Numbered from the stretch's first letter, positions 20,301-31,637 are shown. The stretch: 64,000 nucleotides of DNA from Norana najaformis (GCA_964023275.1 OZ029915.1:3901485-3965484); one strand, 5' to 3'. Made by a program: numbers and translations. The notes: generated by a model from the letters alone, not told the origin.

Positions 20301-23300
20301 AAAGGCCAAAAACTCCCCAGAAGCCAAGCATGGAACTAAACATGAGCTGCCAACGCAGGAAGAAAGTCGCCATCCAGAACATTTCCTGAAATACCACAAA
20401 GAAAGGTGACTGTAAGGATCCAAAACCACAAGTTCCATCTTGACATACTGCTGTTAGTATGCTACATGATTTTTATGCTAGGGAAAGTTAAGATAGGATG
20501 TTAATGTTAATTAATGTAGTCAACGTAAGAAGTCAAGTAGTAAAGATGTTGGTTAGCATTAAGGAAATAAAAGATATTTTTGCAAATACTGTCAAAGGTT
20601 CACATTTTAACTCATTTTAACTACATTTTTCATAAATTCATTTCACACACATACAACGTATATCTTTACATATATGTAAATTCATCCACATATCTAACAG
20701 AGTATCAACAGTTCTATAACCATGTATAGTTATCACAATCATACAATTGAAGCATCTTCTTCTAACGGTTCACTGCCCTCAGGCAGGTTCAAATGTCCGA
20801 TGACACCACTCCTCTGGGTGTTGAGCTTCTTCTTTCAGCCCGCTGTATCCGTTCATCATCATCCAATCCAGCAGCATCTGTCTGGGTCTTCCTCTTGTCC
20901 TCCTCCCCTCCATTCTGCCCTCGATTACGGTTCTCAAGAGTCAGTCCCCTCTCATGCCAACTGAAGCATCATAAATCAAAATAACTTGACATCTGAGTGG
21001 CACACAATCCAAACTTGTATCCACCACACTATCACAAAATCAAATAAGTATCCCTCCCACAATCAGAAGATCCCAATAAGTATCCATTGCACTTGCCTGC
21101 CAACGTCTTCGTTTGATGAGGAAGTATGGAATCTCGAAGTTAAAGTATAGTGGCAAAAGCAACGGCGGCAGAACTAAAAACATATACAAATATATGTATA
21201 ACAAGTAAGAGCTAACAACATCCATAACTGCTAACTGTTTTAACATAAATATATATATATATATATCTATAGAACAAACAAAAGAACTAACAAACTAACA
21301 ACATGCATAACTGATTAATTGAGATAATTTTTTAATATATATATATATAGATATATAAATGATTAATCACTTTCAATACTAACCAAAGAAGAAGTATTTG
21401 TGCTGATTGACGTAAGGTAAATACTTTCTTTTCTTTGTACCATACTAAGCACAACCAAAAAATACATTCTCATTTATCTTTATCGATTTTATGAGTCAAC
21501 TAGCCGTCAGTGGGAATTTGTTGATCAGTGTCGTACATGTCTGCAAGAGATTGCCAGTGGAGACCTACTCCATAAGCATCATTTGTATACACATAGCTCA
21601 TTCTTACAAAACACTTTCTTGTAAGAAACATGGTACCACATAATTTTTAAGGCTCATAAGAATATTGGCTTGAAACGGAGGTTGAGAAGACCACAAGGTC
21701 AACCTAGGACCATTGGAACTAGAGTCATAAAGAAGGACCTGACAGCCATCAGTATCGGCTATATATATAGCGTAGAAAGCTCAGGACAAGCAGAGTTCAT
21801 CATAATCGTAAACTCAAAATTTCTAAACCGCTGCTTAAAAGCTAAGCGCAGGGCACCAGCTAATTCACAAGCGCTGCGTCAAGCCAGTGAGGTTGTCCAA
21901 AGATGCCAATTCAAGAACCAAGTTCATCAGCCGAATTCATAAATACAGAGACAGGTGATTACACCAGGGTGACATCGTTCCAACCTGTTAAAGTTAGGTG
22001 TAATAGAATTCTGTTACCTCTGTGGCCATGGTCTTGCCAACGAGCAGAAGAGGCGCAAGAGTGATGTCAGGGTCTTTTGTCAGGACATTTGGTTTGGAGT
22101 GGTGATTATAATGGCGGAAGTTCCACCAGTCAGAAGACGCCCCCTACAACGCAACACGTCCCAAATTTTATTCCATTTTGCACAACTGTAAACCAGATGT
22201 TCCAAGGCATCCTCCACTAAACACCAGTCTAAACGTGCATGTTTTAACCCAATGCGCTTTCTCATGCAGAAATTTGCTAAACTCAACCATTTGTACTAAA
22301 GCTAAAACAATCCAAAGCTGAATTTCACCATACCTTAATGAAATTCAGTAGGAATATCTGCATGTAGTGATTTAGGTTTGTGCTTCTGAAAACGGACAAG
22401 TGTCCGTAGTCATGCTGTGACCAGCCAGCCTGAATCTGTAACAAATGAAAATTGTTAAGAATTTAAGTTATATATGGAAAAAAGTTTACACCTGACAAGT
22501 GCACGCATGTCTATTATGGCCTTTACATGACTCTATCTTGGCCCCTAGTGAAAGGTCACCCAAAAGTCAGATTCATGTTTACAGACAATAAATCATTAGG
22601 AAGAAATGCCGCTGAAGGTATCAAGGAAAGATGAGATCAGTACAGAAGCATTCTGCAAAAAATTCATAAAGAAATTCATAAAGATAGCCATTTCAACCAA
22701 AGGTTCTTGGCATACTCAAAAATTACTCATAAATAAATACAATTTTTAAAATAAAAATTTAGTCTAAGTAATCACATGTTAATGTAAAATAATGAAATTA
22801 TATGTAAGCATAAATTGATATAGAGCCACTTTGCTTAAACTCCCAAGCACTGCTCCCATTCAAACAACACCGCATTTATCATCAAAAAAGATGGTTTTTG
22901 ACCTTTGATGAAAAATTACAGATGCTGTTACATACTTGTCCAGTGGTAAGGAAGCAGGCAGCAACTACGTACGACAGCCATCCAGTTCCAAACGTTTTCA
23001 TCGTCCACCAGCCAAGAAAGTCCAAGAACAAAATGTGTGCAATGCTAAGGATGAAAAATACTGGATTCGGTCGGAAGAAACCGGAATTTTCTGCAACCGT
23101 GCGCAGCTGATGGAAGTCTTCAATTATTGCCTATAAAGCAACAGAAAAACGAGTTTTTATTGTGCGCGTGTGTGTGTGCATGCGTGCGTGCGTGTGCAGT
23201 CAGTAGATCTCAAGGCGTAATTCTGAATCTGATTTTCTCTCAACTGTCACTCAGATTCGACCAGGTTTAAGAATGTTTAAGATCACTTTGACGCAGAATC

Positions 23301-24230
23301 TTGATGTCACTTCAACATGAAAAGTGAACTTGCCATTTCTTTGATTTTTTCTTCTGTAAGCGTATGGTCTTTCTCTTCCTTGACCCTTCCAACGACAATG
23401 CTCTTCATGAACTTACTGACGTACGGTTTGTTCGGATGAAATGCATACCACGCTTCCTAAACAATTCAAAAGAACCACAGATCATTTACTGACTCAAGAC
23501 TCACAAACTTCACTCATGCGTTTGAACAAAGAACTATAAAATTCCTAAAACACTGAATTACACATTCTCTTGCTGACTTTAATACAAGTTAGAAGAAGCT
23601 AACTTAAAGGTATTTTTCAGCTTAGCCCAGTGGTTCTTATTTTTCTACCTGGGATAGAAAGGAAATCTCAAGACTTAAAAACTCTGCAGAATATAGAAAA
23701 TTCCTGGAAACACTAGAACTGGCCCACATCCAGTTCTCACAGCAATTAATTTGTTTCCTTTTTTAAAGATTATTTGGCTCATCAGGAATCAGTTTTAAAA
23801 GACCTTTCCCCATTCTTGAGCCAAGCAAATCCATACCTTCAGCAATCAGAACTTATAAAACTCAAGTGCTTCCTTAACATTTTCAAAACAATGTCAAATG
23901 TACCGGTACCAACAAGAGCCTAAAACCAGGACAGACATACCAAAAAATATCAGAATCTAGAGGTCAGAAAACTGGAAATACCCAGGAATTCAAAAGTCCC
24001 TTAATCTATTAAAAAGCAGACAAAACAGGAAATACTGAGGCATCTTGTCCGGCATAACCAGAGATGATTTTCTCTCCTCCCGGGTGGCGTTTTGCCCAGT
24101 TAGTCACATCATACACGTATCCGTCCACCGCAATCCACTTATCCGTCCGATCTGTGTGGCGGGCAATCTCGTCCCACGAGAACTGTGGGAGACCCTCATG
24201 ATTCGGATGTGTCCATCCGCCTTTGCCCAT
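17280..24230 (-). CDS. FADS: Front-end fatty acyl desaturase (cytochrome b5 + desaturase), complete
   Basis: Membrane desaturase of the endoplasmic reticulum that inserts a double bond between an existing one and the carboxyl end of a fatty acyl-CoA, a step in long-chain PUFA synthesis. Coding exons in order: 24036-24230, 23334-23456, 22936-23130, 22334-22435, 22018-22143, 21384-21444, 21097-21173, 20288-20385, 19440-19616, 18212-18337, 17280-17328. They total 1329 nt and 442 aa; human FADS2 has 444. Seen: start MGKGG as in vertebrate FADS2, heme motif HPGG (49-52), histidine boxes HDYGH (179-183), HYNHH (216-220) and QIEHH (381-385, split by an intron), and hydrophobic segments between. Two introns need GC donors (after 23334 and 21097). 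Regioselectivity (delta-5, 6, 8 or 4) cannot be read directly; the loop that controls it in fish reads YFNFE here. The gene is convergent with the collagen gene. Confidence 0.95.
18212..18337 (-). CDS. FADS: Desaturase exon 10: completes QIEHH
   Basis: 126 bp. The first base completes QIEHH, followed by [20 protein letters not shown] and LEYQNKPLL, the canonical region after box 3. Acceptor CTTGTAG, donor GTAGGT. Confidence 0.95.
18445..18600 (+). mobile_element. tRNA-derived SINE, family T (desaturase intron)
   Basis: A-box-like TATCGGATAGAGTGCTCGGC, B-box TACGGGTTCAGTCT, core fragment GCAAGTCCTTCAACC and tail GTGCTTAATAAATG. Confidence 0.7.
19440..19616 (-). CDS. FADS: Desaturase exon 9: most of histidine box 3
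   Basis: 177 bp: [18 protein letters not shown] through [10 protein letters not shown], ending with the first two bases of the last His codon. The donor is GTTAGC. Confidence 0.95.
20288..20385 (-). CDS. FADS: Desaturase exon 8: transmembrane segments
   Basis: 98 bp: [16 protein letters not shown], then [13 protein letters not shown], ending in phase 2. With exon 7 it aligns to human FADS2 without a gap over the whole membrane segment. Acceptor TATTTCAG, donor GTTGGA. Confidence 0.92.
20757..20965 (-). mobile_element. LINE C-terminal ORF fragment (desaturase intron)
   Basis: Minus-strand [16 protein letters not shown] with a shifted continuation, a broken form of the REG.LENRI.EG.M.G.R motif of non-LTR ORFs. 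Confidence 0.6.
21097..21173 (-). CDS. FADS: Desaturase exon 7: membrane segment, selectivity region
   Basis: 77 bp. [20 protein letters not shown] aligns with the PPLLIPMYF region, whose four residues after PLY/PMY influence regioselectivity in fish enzymes. It ends CAG before a GCAAGT donor at 21091-21096. Confidence 0.9.
21384..21444 (-). CDS. FADS: Desaturase exon 6
   Basis: 61 bp: [20 protein letters not shown] plus one base. Aligns with the conserved YGKKKLKYLPY region. Acceptor GTGCTTAG, donor GTTAGT. Confidence 0.92.
21793..21945 (-). mobile_element. SINE family A, subfamily B (desaturase intron)
   Basis: Minus-strand copy sharing AAAGCTAAGCGCAGGGCACC and the CGTAAACTC end with 28215-28460. 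Confidence 0.65.
22018..22143 (-). CDS. FADS: Desaturase exon 5: histidine box 2
   Basis: 42 codons starting [24 protein letters not shown] is the second histidine box (HFQHH in many vertebrate enzymes). Acceptor GTTGTAG, donor GTAACA. Confidence 0.95.
22334..22435 (-). CDS. FADS: Desaturase exon 4: histidine box 1
   Basis: 34 codons including [19 protein letters not shown] is the first di-iron histidine box. Acceptor GTTACAG, donor GTATGG. Confidence 0.95.
22936..23130 (-). CDS. FADS: Desaturase exon 3: first transmembrane segments
   Basis: 65 codons: [19 protein letters not shown], then hydrophobic [20 protein letters not shown]. Acceptor TTTATAG, donor GTATGT. Confidence 0.93.
23334..23456 (-). 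CDS. FADS: Desaturase exon 2: end of cytochrome b5, linker
   Basis: 41 codons starting [10 protein letters not shown], which contains the second heme-ligand histidine. The frame hits a stop soon after; phase and alignment require the exon to end at ATG followed by a GCAAGT donor (23328-23333). Confidence 0.88.
24036..24230 (-). CDS. FADS: Desaturase exon 1 (coding): cytochrome b5 domain
   Basis: 65 codons from the ATG at 24228-24230, chosen because MGKGG matches the N-terminus of vertebrate FADS2. It contains [26 protein letters not shown] and SGYAGQDAS, and the donor is GTATTT. The open frame runs upstream to a likely splice acceptor (CATTTTAG) at 24273, so 24231-24272 is probably 5' UTR. 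No upstream non-coding exon was identified. Confidence 0.92.
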
Positions 24231-24272
24231 TTCGTGGTCTGAAGGGCAGCCCTCGATTCTGTCTTTCACAAC

Positions 24273-26524
24273 CTAAAATGAGAACAGGTACGACAGTCAG
24301 CTTAGCACAAATCACGAAACAGCTGACGTAGCCTGACCAGAGCTCTTATCAAAACTCAAGTAACCTCAAATAGGTCAGAGGTCAACGTGCCAAATTTAAA
24401 TAAACTCAACAAGATCATGAAACAATTGTGCTCTTTATAAAAGAGGCCAAAATCTAGATCAATAATCAAAGAGTGTCAAGTTCCAAAGGCACGTTCCTAT
24501 ATCGCACTCCAAAAAGAAATGTCGTTTAAAGAACACTTAAAGATATTAAACTGTTTAATTAATATCAGTGGACATTCACTGTAGCCTACTGTTAGACAAT
24601 TTTGTCTATTTACTTCAAAATGGCCAACTACCACATGGCTTTATTATTACTGTTATCATTATCCTTATCATTATTATTGTGATTAGGAGGAAAATTATGA
24701 TTATGATTAGAAGGAGGATTATGCTTAGGAGGATTATGATTATGACTAGGAGGAGGTTTATGATTAGGAAAAGTATTAGGAGGAGGAGGAGGAAGAAAAT
24801 TTGAAAATTTTTTACACATAAAAGATCACAAAACAACACTTGTAAATTTTTTGGCTGACACAGAAAAGCCACCCAACAGTTTAACCCAATGGTTCTTAAA
24901 GTGGTGGTTCAGTCTGGTGCTGGTACGCAAAGCTCTGGTCACCAGTCCACAAAATGATCATTAAAAGTTGATATTTCTCAACTTATTTGTTAAAATTAAT
25001 TAATGTAAAAAAGCGGTTTAGTGCAAAACCTCTACTATCCCCCATATTTCATGTATGGATATCCCCAAGCTCACAATTACACATTTTTAATTAGTGGTCT
25101 ATGAACAATAACATAAATTTTATTGCCCATCCCTAGCTTAGAAAGTTTAAACCACTGGTGTGGCCACTTTTACCAGAACAGATATGTCAGCAATAACTTT
25201 TACCACAATGATGTCTGCTATTATCAGACATACTTTTAAGAGTTTCAACTGTTTTCATCAAAAGGCACACTGTCTGTCCAGATCTGTGCATTACTTACTT
25301 ACATACTTACTTAGATATCATCCAACTCCTACAAGCTTCTAACCCTGGAAGCCACTTTCATTGGGCCCACATGGGACCCACAACTAGCCACCAGCTGCCA
25401 TCAGTGGCCCAATGCAGCCAACTGGCTCAGTGAGATTTTGTTCAATGTTCAGTTCACTTCTAAAATCCTTCAGTAATAAAATGAAGATACAATTCCTTCA
25501 GCTTATAAAAATGACACATAAAAATGACAGTTTATGCATGTATTTACATATTTACTGATTCATTAAAACTGTACAGAAATTACAATGTTAGAGAAGCAGA
25601 AGGATCATATTACTAGCAAGCTGCAGCCTATTCTCTTTCCCGCAAGATGTTGGCTTTACACGACTGGGAACAGATGTGTAATAACTCTTCACTGTTTGTA
25701 TCACTAAGCCTGAGAGCAGCTTGGTGACATTTTTATATGCAATTCACTTTGTGACATTTGCAAAATCTGCTGGGATTACGTCCATAATCATGTGTTAACG
25801 AAATCATTTATACTGCTACAGTTTTATTTCACAACGAGATACATGATAGATGTAAATATTTACGAGACGATTACAGTTTTAATTCGTATCGCGTGGGTTA
25901 CAATGTTAGCTTTCACTGATATAATATACTAAGCATCGAGCTGACCGCAAAATCCTAGTGCTATATAAACATTAACATGACGGCGTATTTGGTATGCACC
26001 GATCCCGGTCTAAACGGGAGTCTACACAAAAACAATAAACAGTCAATGCAATATACATCTTCTACTTGAATCCATTTTTAATTAAGCAGAGTCTGTAATT
26101 ACCCGAGTAGCAGGTGGCTTGCTAAAACCCTCGTAACGCTTGCAGACGCCGGGCACGAACGTGGGTAAGCTAAATCCTGTACGTCTGAATAGAAGGCTAA
26201 TTACTCGAGGGATGTCACAATCACCTGAACTCCACGAGCTCAAAACAGCCACACAGTCTTAAATTATCTAGAGAATTTCCTTCGTGTACTAAATCGAAAT
26301 CAATATTTGTAATTAAAAGATTTTTATGAGCACAGTGCTACACTGTTGAGTTACAATCTTAGGCTCTCTCTGTTTATCTCACATCAGTACCGAATTCGGT
26401 TTAAATGTTTCTTAACTTTTCTTATAAACACATGCCAGTAAATAAACCTCTAGTATATTTGTGAACGACACGATGCAAATATCGAGTCAGATCTCGCAAA
26501 ACGCTATCACATTATAAGACAGAG
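24273..26524 (-). other. Upstream region of the desaturase, no gene recognised
   Basis: AT-rich. It presumably contains the first intron, non-coding exon and promoter of the desaturase, none of which I can place. An (AGG/ATT)-rich low-complexity tract lies at 24645-24800. Nothing else recognised. Confidence 0.5.
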
Positions 26525-26875
26525 GAAATACGCCAGAATTACGACAATTATCTGATCCATCATACAAACTCGCCATCATTTTACCACTTGCAGTCTCTGC
26601 GCAGGTCTTTCACTAAAATCTAAAAGTACTCCTCTTCCTCAGATCTTATCCTTATTCCTTTTCTTGCCCTTATCTATCCTGTAGATCCAATTCCAAACAC
26701 CACCCACCATAGCCCTCTGCCTGCCCGCCTGACTGACTGTTGGATCTCGACCTCGAACCGAACACTTCTTGCCTATCGATTTTGTTTTAACTGAGCGCCT
26801 GTGAATTACCTGATTCCCCCGACTTAGCGTTCGTTGGGCGCTTTAGAAATCTCGAGTTTACGATTACGATATCGA
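26525..26875 (+). mobile_element. SINE family A, longest copy
   Basis: Runs from CGCCAGAATTACGACAATTA through CCTTATTCCTTTTCTTGCCC, ATCGATTTTGTTTTAACTGA and CTTTAGAAATCTCGAG to TTACGATTACGAT. With 9058-9365 it defines a ~330-bp element. Confidence 0.78.
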
Positions 26876-27324
26876 TTTATTGAATTATGCTGTGCACAAG
26901 AAATGCTATGGTAAGTGGCATCCCTGGTGTAGAACAGCGCATCGCCTGACGTTAGTGCACTGCCTGAAATATGAAGTTGGACCAATCACAAGCTGGCTCG
27001 GTCACATTATGTCGCCCCGTTTGCGACCCGAATGGATCTGCTTAACAGACAGTGCGTGCGTGATCTCGTCTCAACGAGAAATGCGGACGGGGCAGGATTT
27101 GGTGACATCTTTGACACAAGGGCAAACTCCGAAGAAATTGTTGACATTTGGTGCCTGAAAGGCAGAAATGTGTTGATTTAAGGATATGCCAAGCAGGAAA
27201 AAAGGATAGAACTATTTGTGGAAGTTCAATTTTTACAAATTTGGATGTTGGTGGTGATGGACGCGTGTGGAATTTGTGGTAGTGGTCGTTCTATTCAAAA
27301 CAAAAGTACTTAATGTTGATAAAA

Positions 27325-27620
27325 TTGCATGATTATCCGGTTGGTTTCGATCAAATCTTGTGTATCGTAGTCGTAAACAATGGACCAAAAGCAAAATGTA
27401 AATGTATATGTTTTCTAAAGCAACCGTATGGCGTCGACCCAGCGCATTTTTAAATTCATATTTCGGGTGAGATCATGCTCACCGCTGCCCGTTTGAATGG
27501 GTGCCACGCCATTTAAGTTCCCCGTGTCCTAGCCGTGCTAGTCCAAGATTAAACTGAAATATAGCCACTATCAGTATGCGAACCCGAATCCTCACTCCTT
27601 GAGGCACATACGTGACGTAC
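27325..27620 (-). repeat. Left arm of a 2.5-kb inverted repeat pair
   Basis: Reverse-complement match to 29590-29870 (shared ACAATGGACCAAAAG, GCGTCGACCCAG, CCCGTTTGAA and GGTGCCACGCCATTTAA-type segments, about 80% by eye). Confidence 0.75.
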
Positions 27621-28214
27621 GCTTAATGTGGCTGACCAGGCCAGCCAAATTGCTAGTGTGATGAGATATATGGGTCGGTATGATTGCGGTTTTGGGGCAT
27701 CATTTTCTGGTTTGAGAATTGGGAGTACTGTATCTTCTTTTCATTCAGAGATGGGTTTACCACTGAGCCAGATTCTTATAAAAATCCAAAATATTTACAG
27801 ACTAGACTTCGGAAGGTGTTATACCATTTTATAATAGAGCCTTTCACCACCTGGGAAGAGTTCAAGTTTCTTTGCTGGTCGCTGCTTGGGGCCCCTGCAT
27901 TCATGCTGAAAATTTCATTAATTTTTTTCTGAACGTTTCCGAATTGAGCATCGATGCTTTGCTTTTCCATATAAGTTGTATAAGCTGGTTCTAGCGACTT
28001 AACTTCCGCTGGGCGCTGTAGAAATCTCGAGATTACGATTCTGTTAAAGTCTGCCCTACTTTATCCAGGCGTGGAACTATTACCACCCGAACACGGCAGT
28101 GACGGAGTTTTCCCACAGTTTAACGGCATCAAAGGCCGTTGACGTCGGTGGGAAACATTTTTTAAACAGTTCTCGCTGTTAGGCATACTACAGCCTTTCA
28201 GATTTTTTATCGAC

Positions 28215-28460
28215 AGCGTGTATTTCGTAAGCGTAATCGTAAACTCCAAATATCTAAAACGCTACTTAAAAGCTAAGCGCAGGGCACCAGCTTATTCAAG
28301 AGCGCCGCGTCAAGTCAATGGTTTGTCCAAAGATGCCATGTCAAGAACCAAGTTTGGTTGCCAGAAGACCACAGACAAAGGGAGAGGGAGAAGGGGAAAG
28401 GAGCCGTTAGGGTGGGCTGAGTTTACGGACGACCCCAAAAACAATCCAGAGGCCCCAAAT
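28215..28460 (-). mobile_element. SINE family A, subfamily B
   Basis: Starts (minus 3' end) with GCGTAATCGTAAACTC and extends through GGCACCAGCTTATTC and CAAGAACCAAGTTTGG. Confidence 0.65.
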
Positions 28461-29099
28461 GTTGCTGCCCTCGTGGTAATACGGTGCGGGCATGTTGACA
28501 AAAATTGAAGGAACAAAGCTCTTCAGTCCTGTTATGTCAGATGCGCTCAGTGTTAAATTTTATAGCGCCAGCCCGCGCTGTCTTGTCCCTCTTCTCTCCC
28601 GTATCTATAGCCTTCCATACATAATTGCCGTTCACTCTGAAGATATGCGTGGGAGGGAGCTACATCAACTCGCTATTATTGGCGCCCAGAGTTCTCCCCT
28701 CCCCGAGGCAAAGGATCGAAATACTATACTATCTTTAGATCTCCCTGCCTGAGATGAGAGGCTTCCGACGCGAATTGCCACATGACAAGTGCACGCATTC
28801 ATCACCGAGAGATGAAGGAAAGTGAAGGATGGGCGCAACAGGAAAATCCTATCAACTCGTGATCAGCAAGAGTCGCATGACTCATTCATTCCGCAAAAAC
28901 CTCCCTCACATCAGCAGCCGTCTCCATCCCACGGCTGCTCTCGTGTTTACTATGTGGCTGCGTCTGAATCTTGTGCTCCGTGAGGTGCGCGCGGTGTCAA
29001 ATTATATAGCCCCATTCGAGAACGTGTCAAAGGCTGTGGCCTTCAAACAGACGCGGAAGGCATGACATCTGATGTTTTTCTGTACGAAAGAATTTCTCT

Positions 29100-29325
29100 T
29101 TGTTTTTAAGTTTTGAAATTTTAAGTTATGTTTTATACTATTTATTTTCTTTGAGTTATTCATGTTAAGTTTTATACTATTTATTTTCTTCGAGTCAGTC
29201 ATATTAAGTTTTATACTATTTATTTTCTTTGAGTCATTCGTATTAAGTTTTATACTATTTATTTTCTCTCAGTCGTTCATGTTAAGTTTATACTATTTAT
29301 TTTCTTTGAGTCATAATCATTTACA
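29100..29325 (+). repeat. 39-bp tandem repeat
   Basis: Five copies of a TTAAGTTTTATACTATTTAT unit with TTTCTTTGAGTCATTCA. The 39-bp length keeps a frame open (FILFIF repeats), which is not a gene. Confidence 0.85.
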
Positions 29326-29589
29326 GACAGTTAAAAGTAGATATAAATGGTTTGCTCGTCTGAAATTCTCCTAATGGTAAGGGGACATTTCTGCACAAAG
29401 CGAGTTTTTTAAATTTTTTTTGTGTTGTCCTTTTGACGGTATGAGCAGAAAACAGTTATGACTTACGTTATTATCGTATCATGGTTGTATTTTTCGGTTG
29501 TTGAATGAATCAGTAAACCCTTTTATTTTATTATTTTATTTCTTTATTTTATTTAAAGCACTTGTAACGCGCACAATGTCCGTACACCT

Positions 29590-29870
29590 GAATCTGAATC
29601 TTATATACCTGGGAGCGAGGATGCCGGTTCGCATACTGATAGTTTTTATATTACAGAGTTTAATCCTGGGCTAGCACGGTTCGCACACGGGGACTTTAAA
29701 TGGCTTGGCACCCTTTCAAACGGGCAGCGGTGAACGTGATCTCACCCGATAAATCATTGATTGAAAAATGAGCTGGGTCGACACCATACATTTACATTTG
29801 ACTTTTGGTCCATTGTTTACGTCTACGATACACAAAATTAGATCGAACTCAACCGGAGAATTATGTACGC
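29590..29870 (+). repeat. Right arm of a 2.5-kb inverted repeat pair
   Basis: Starts with GCGAGGATGCCGGTTCGCAT and ends near CCGGAGAATTATG. A third relative lies at 39430-39690 in the same orientation. The TTCGCAT box could be a degenerate tRNA B box. Confidence 0.75.
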
Positions 29871-29904
29871 TTGTCTGTATTAGGATTAAGCACGTTTGAA
29901 CACA

Positions 29905-30200
29905 CTATGTATGTATGTATGTATATATGTATGTATGTATGTATGTATGTGTGTATATATATATAGTCTGTATACATGTAGTCTGTATATATATCATGTG
30001 TATTCTACATATCGCCATCTTATATATATATGTGTGTGTATATATATATACATCGCCATCTTATATATACACACACATAATATATATGTGTGTATGTATA
30101 AAAGTTGGCGATATGTAGAATACACATGATATATATACAGACTACATGCATGTATACAGACTATATACACACATACATACATACACACATATATATATAT
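29905..30200. repeat. AT-rich palindrome, ~300 bp
   Basis: The arm at about 29905-30022 (GTCTGTATACATGTAGTCTG, ATCATGTGTATTCTACATAT, CGCCATCTT) is repeated inverted at 30103-30200. The centre contains further inverted TATATATGTGTG/CACACATATATA. Confidence 0.85.
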
Positions 30201-31304
30201 ACTGAGCCCGTGTCGCGTGATATTGTCTATAGCATCATATTTGTTCCACGTGAAATCTCAGTCGGTGTGGTCGCCCGCGTTGATCGTGTGATGCAGGCTT
30301 AGGTTGCAATAACTGTTGGATCGAATGTCCAACAAAATAGGAAGTACACGGGTCAGCGGATCTTAATTATAATTGGCTACGCTTTCCTGTCCTGAATCTT
30401 CTCTGGTTTCAGCAAAGCCGAAAATCCTGTCTATTTATATCAAAATTATTTACGATAAAATGATTTGCAATAACAATCTGTATGTTTGGAGAGTAGAATG
30501 ACTGACTGATGCTGCTTAATTATTTAATTAAGTAATATATTAATTAATCTGTACACACCGCTATTGAGTTTCTCTAAACCGGTTTGGGGACTTCTACAAT
30601 TTAACCACATGTGAGCTATTATAGTCGACTGGAAGTAAAATATCGGCAGTTTCGAAATACTCTGTCAACAAATACGAACTTCTAACATAACTTTAGTCAA
30701 TACAAAGGCTGGCAGCCTTTCCAGAATAAAAGGCTAACGAATCGAAAATGACCACGGATTCGAACTTTCAACTATTCTCGCCTTTTCTAATCTAAAGACT
30801 TCTATAGCGCCGTTATCATAATGCCCGAGGCATCAGTCGATGGTCGCTTCAGGTTGAAATCGCAATCCAAAATCATAATCCGATTTCCGATAGGGCAGAG
30901 AAACCAGAAGCCAGGCTACGGAAGGTAAGCAAGACGAGAGGGACACATGACGGCATTTCCTGTACAAGAATTTATGTAGTATTAAATGTGTGTATCGTCG
31001 TCATTATCACCACCACCGTCGTCGTGGTTATCATGATTCCATCATCACCACTGTAGTCGTAACCATCGCCATCATTATCATCACCACCATCATCCACGAT
31101 GCCATCGTCATCTTCGTAGTTATATAATCATTGTCGTCGTCGTTGTCATCATCATTATGATGAAATCCTAACGCCATCTGTTTTGCAGCGATGGTTGGTA
31201 ACGAATGACCTCCATTCTTTTCCTTCATTTTGTCAAATCAAACATTTTATTGCTGTCTCGTGCTTAATCCAAGACTTAGTTTAGTTTGTGTCTTTGTTTA
31301 TACT

Positions 31305-31590
31305 CCACCGCTTGCAGTTTCTGCTTCGGCCTTTCACTCAAAACGGAAAACATTCCTCTCTCACAGATATTACCCCTTCTTCCTCTTATATCTCCCTCCT
31401 CTCCAACACCAAGCACCACCACCCCATAGCTGCCACGCTGTCTCTCCGTCTGACTTTTGCATCTTGACCTGGAACCGAACCCTTTTGCCTATCGATTTTG
31501 TTTTGACTGAGCGCCTGTGAATAAGCTGGTCCCCGCGACTTAGCTCTCGTTGGGCGCTGTAGAAATCTCGGAATTACGATTACGATATAT
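31305..31590 (+). mobile_element. SINE family A, near full length
   Basis: CTTGCAGTTTCTGCTTCGGC through ATCGATTTTGTTTTGACTGA and GAATTACGATTACGATATAT, just upstream of the truncated retrotransposon. Confidence 0.75.
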
Positions 31591-31637
31591 TGCCTATCCA
31601 CCGTAGTCCTTCATACCGACGTCTTCATTCTGAGTAA

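Noticed and set aside
20241-20438. 65-aa minus-strand frame starting [11 protein letters not shown]
   Set aside because: Out-of-frame reading over desaturase exon 8; the correct frame gives [13 protein letters not shown].
29896-30188. Similar Tyr/Ile-rich peptides on plus and minus strands
   Set aside because: They mirror each other because the region is a palindrome; no coding evidence.
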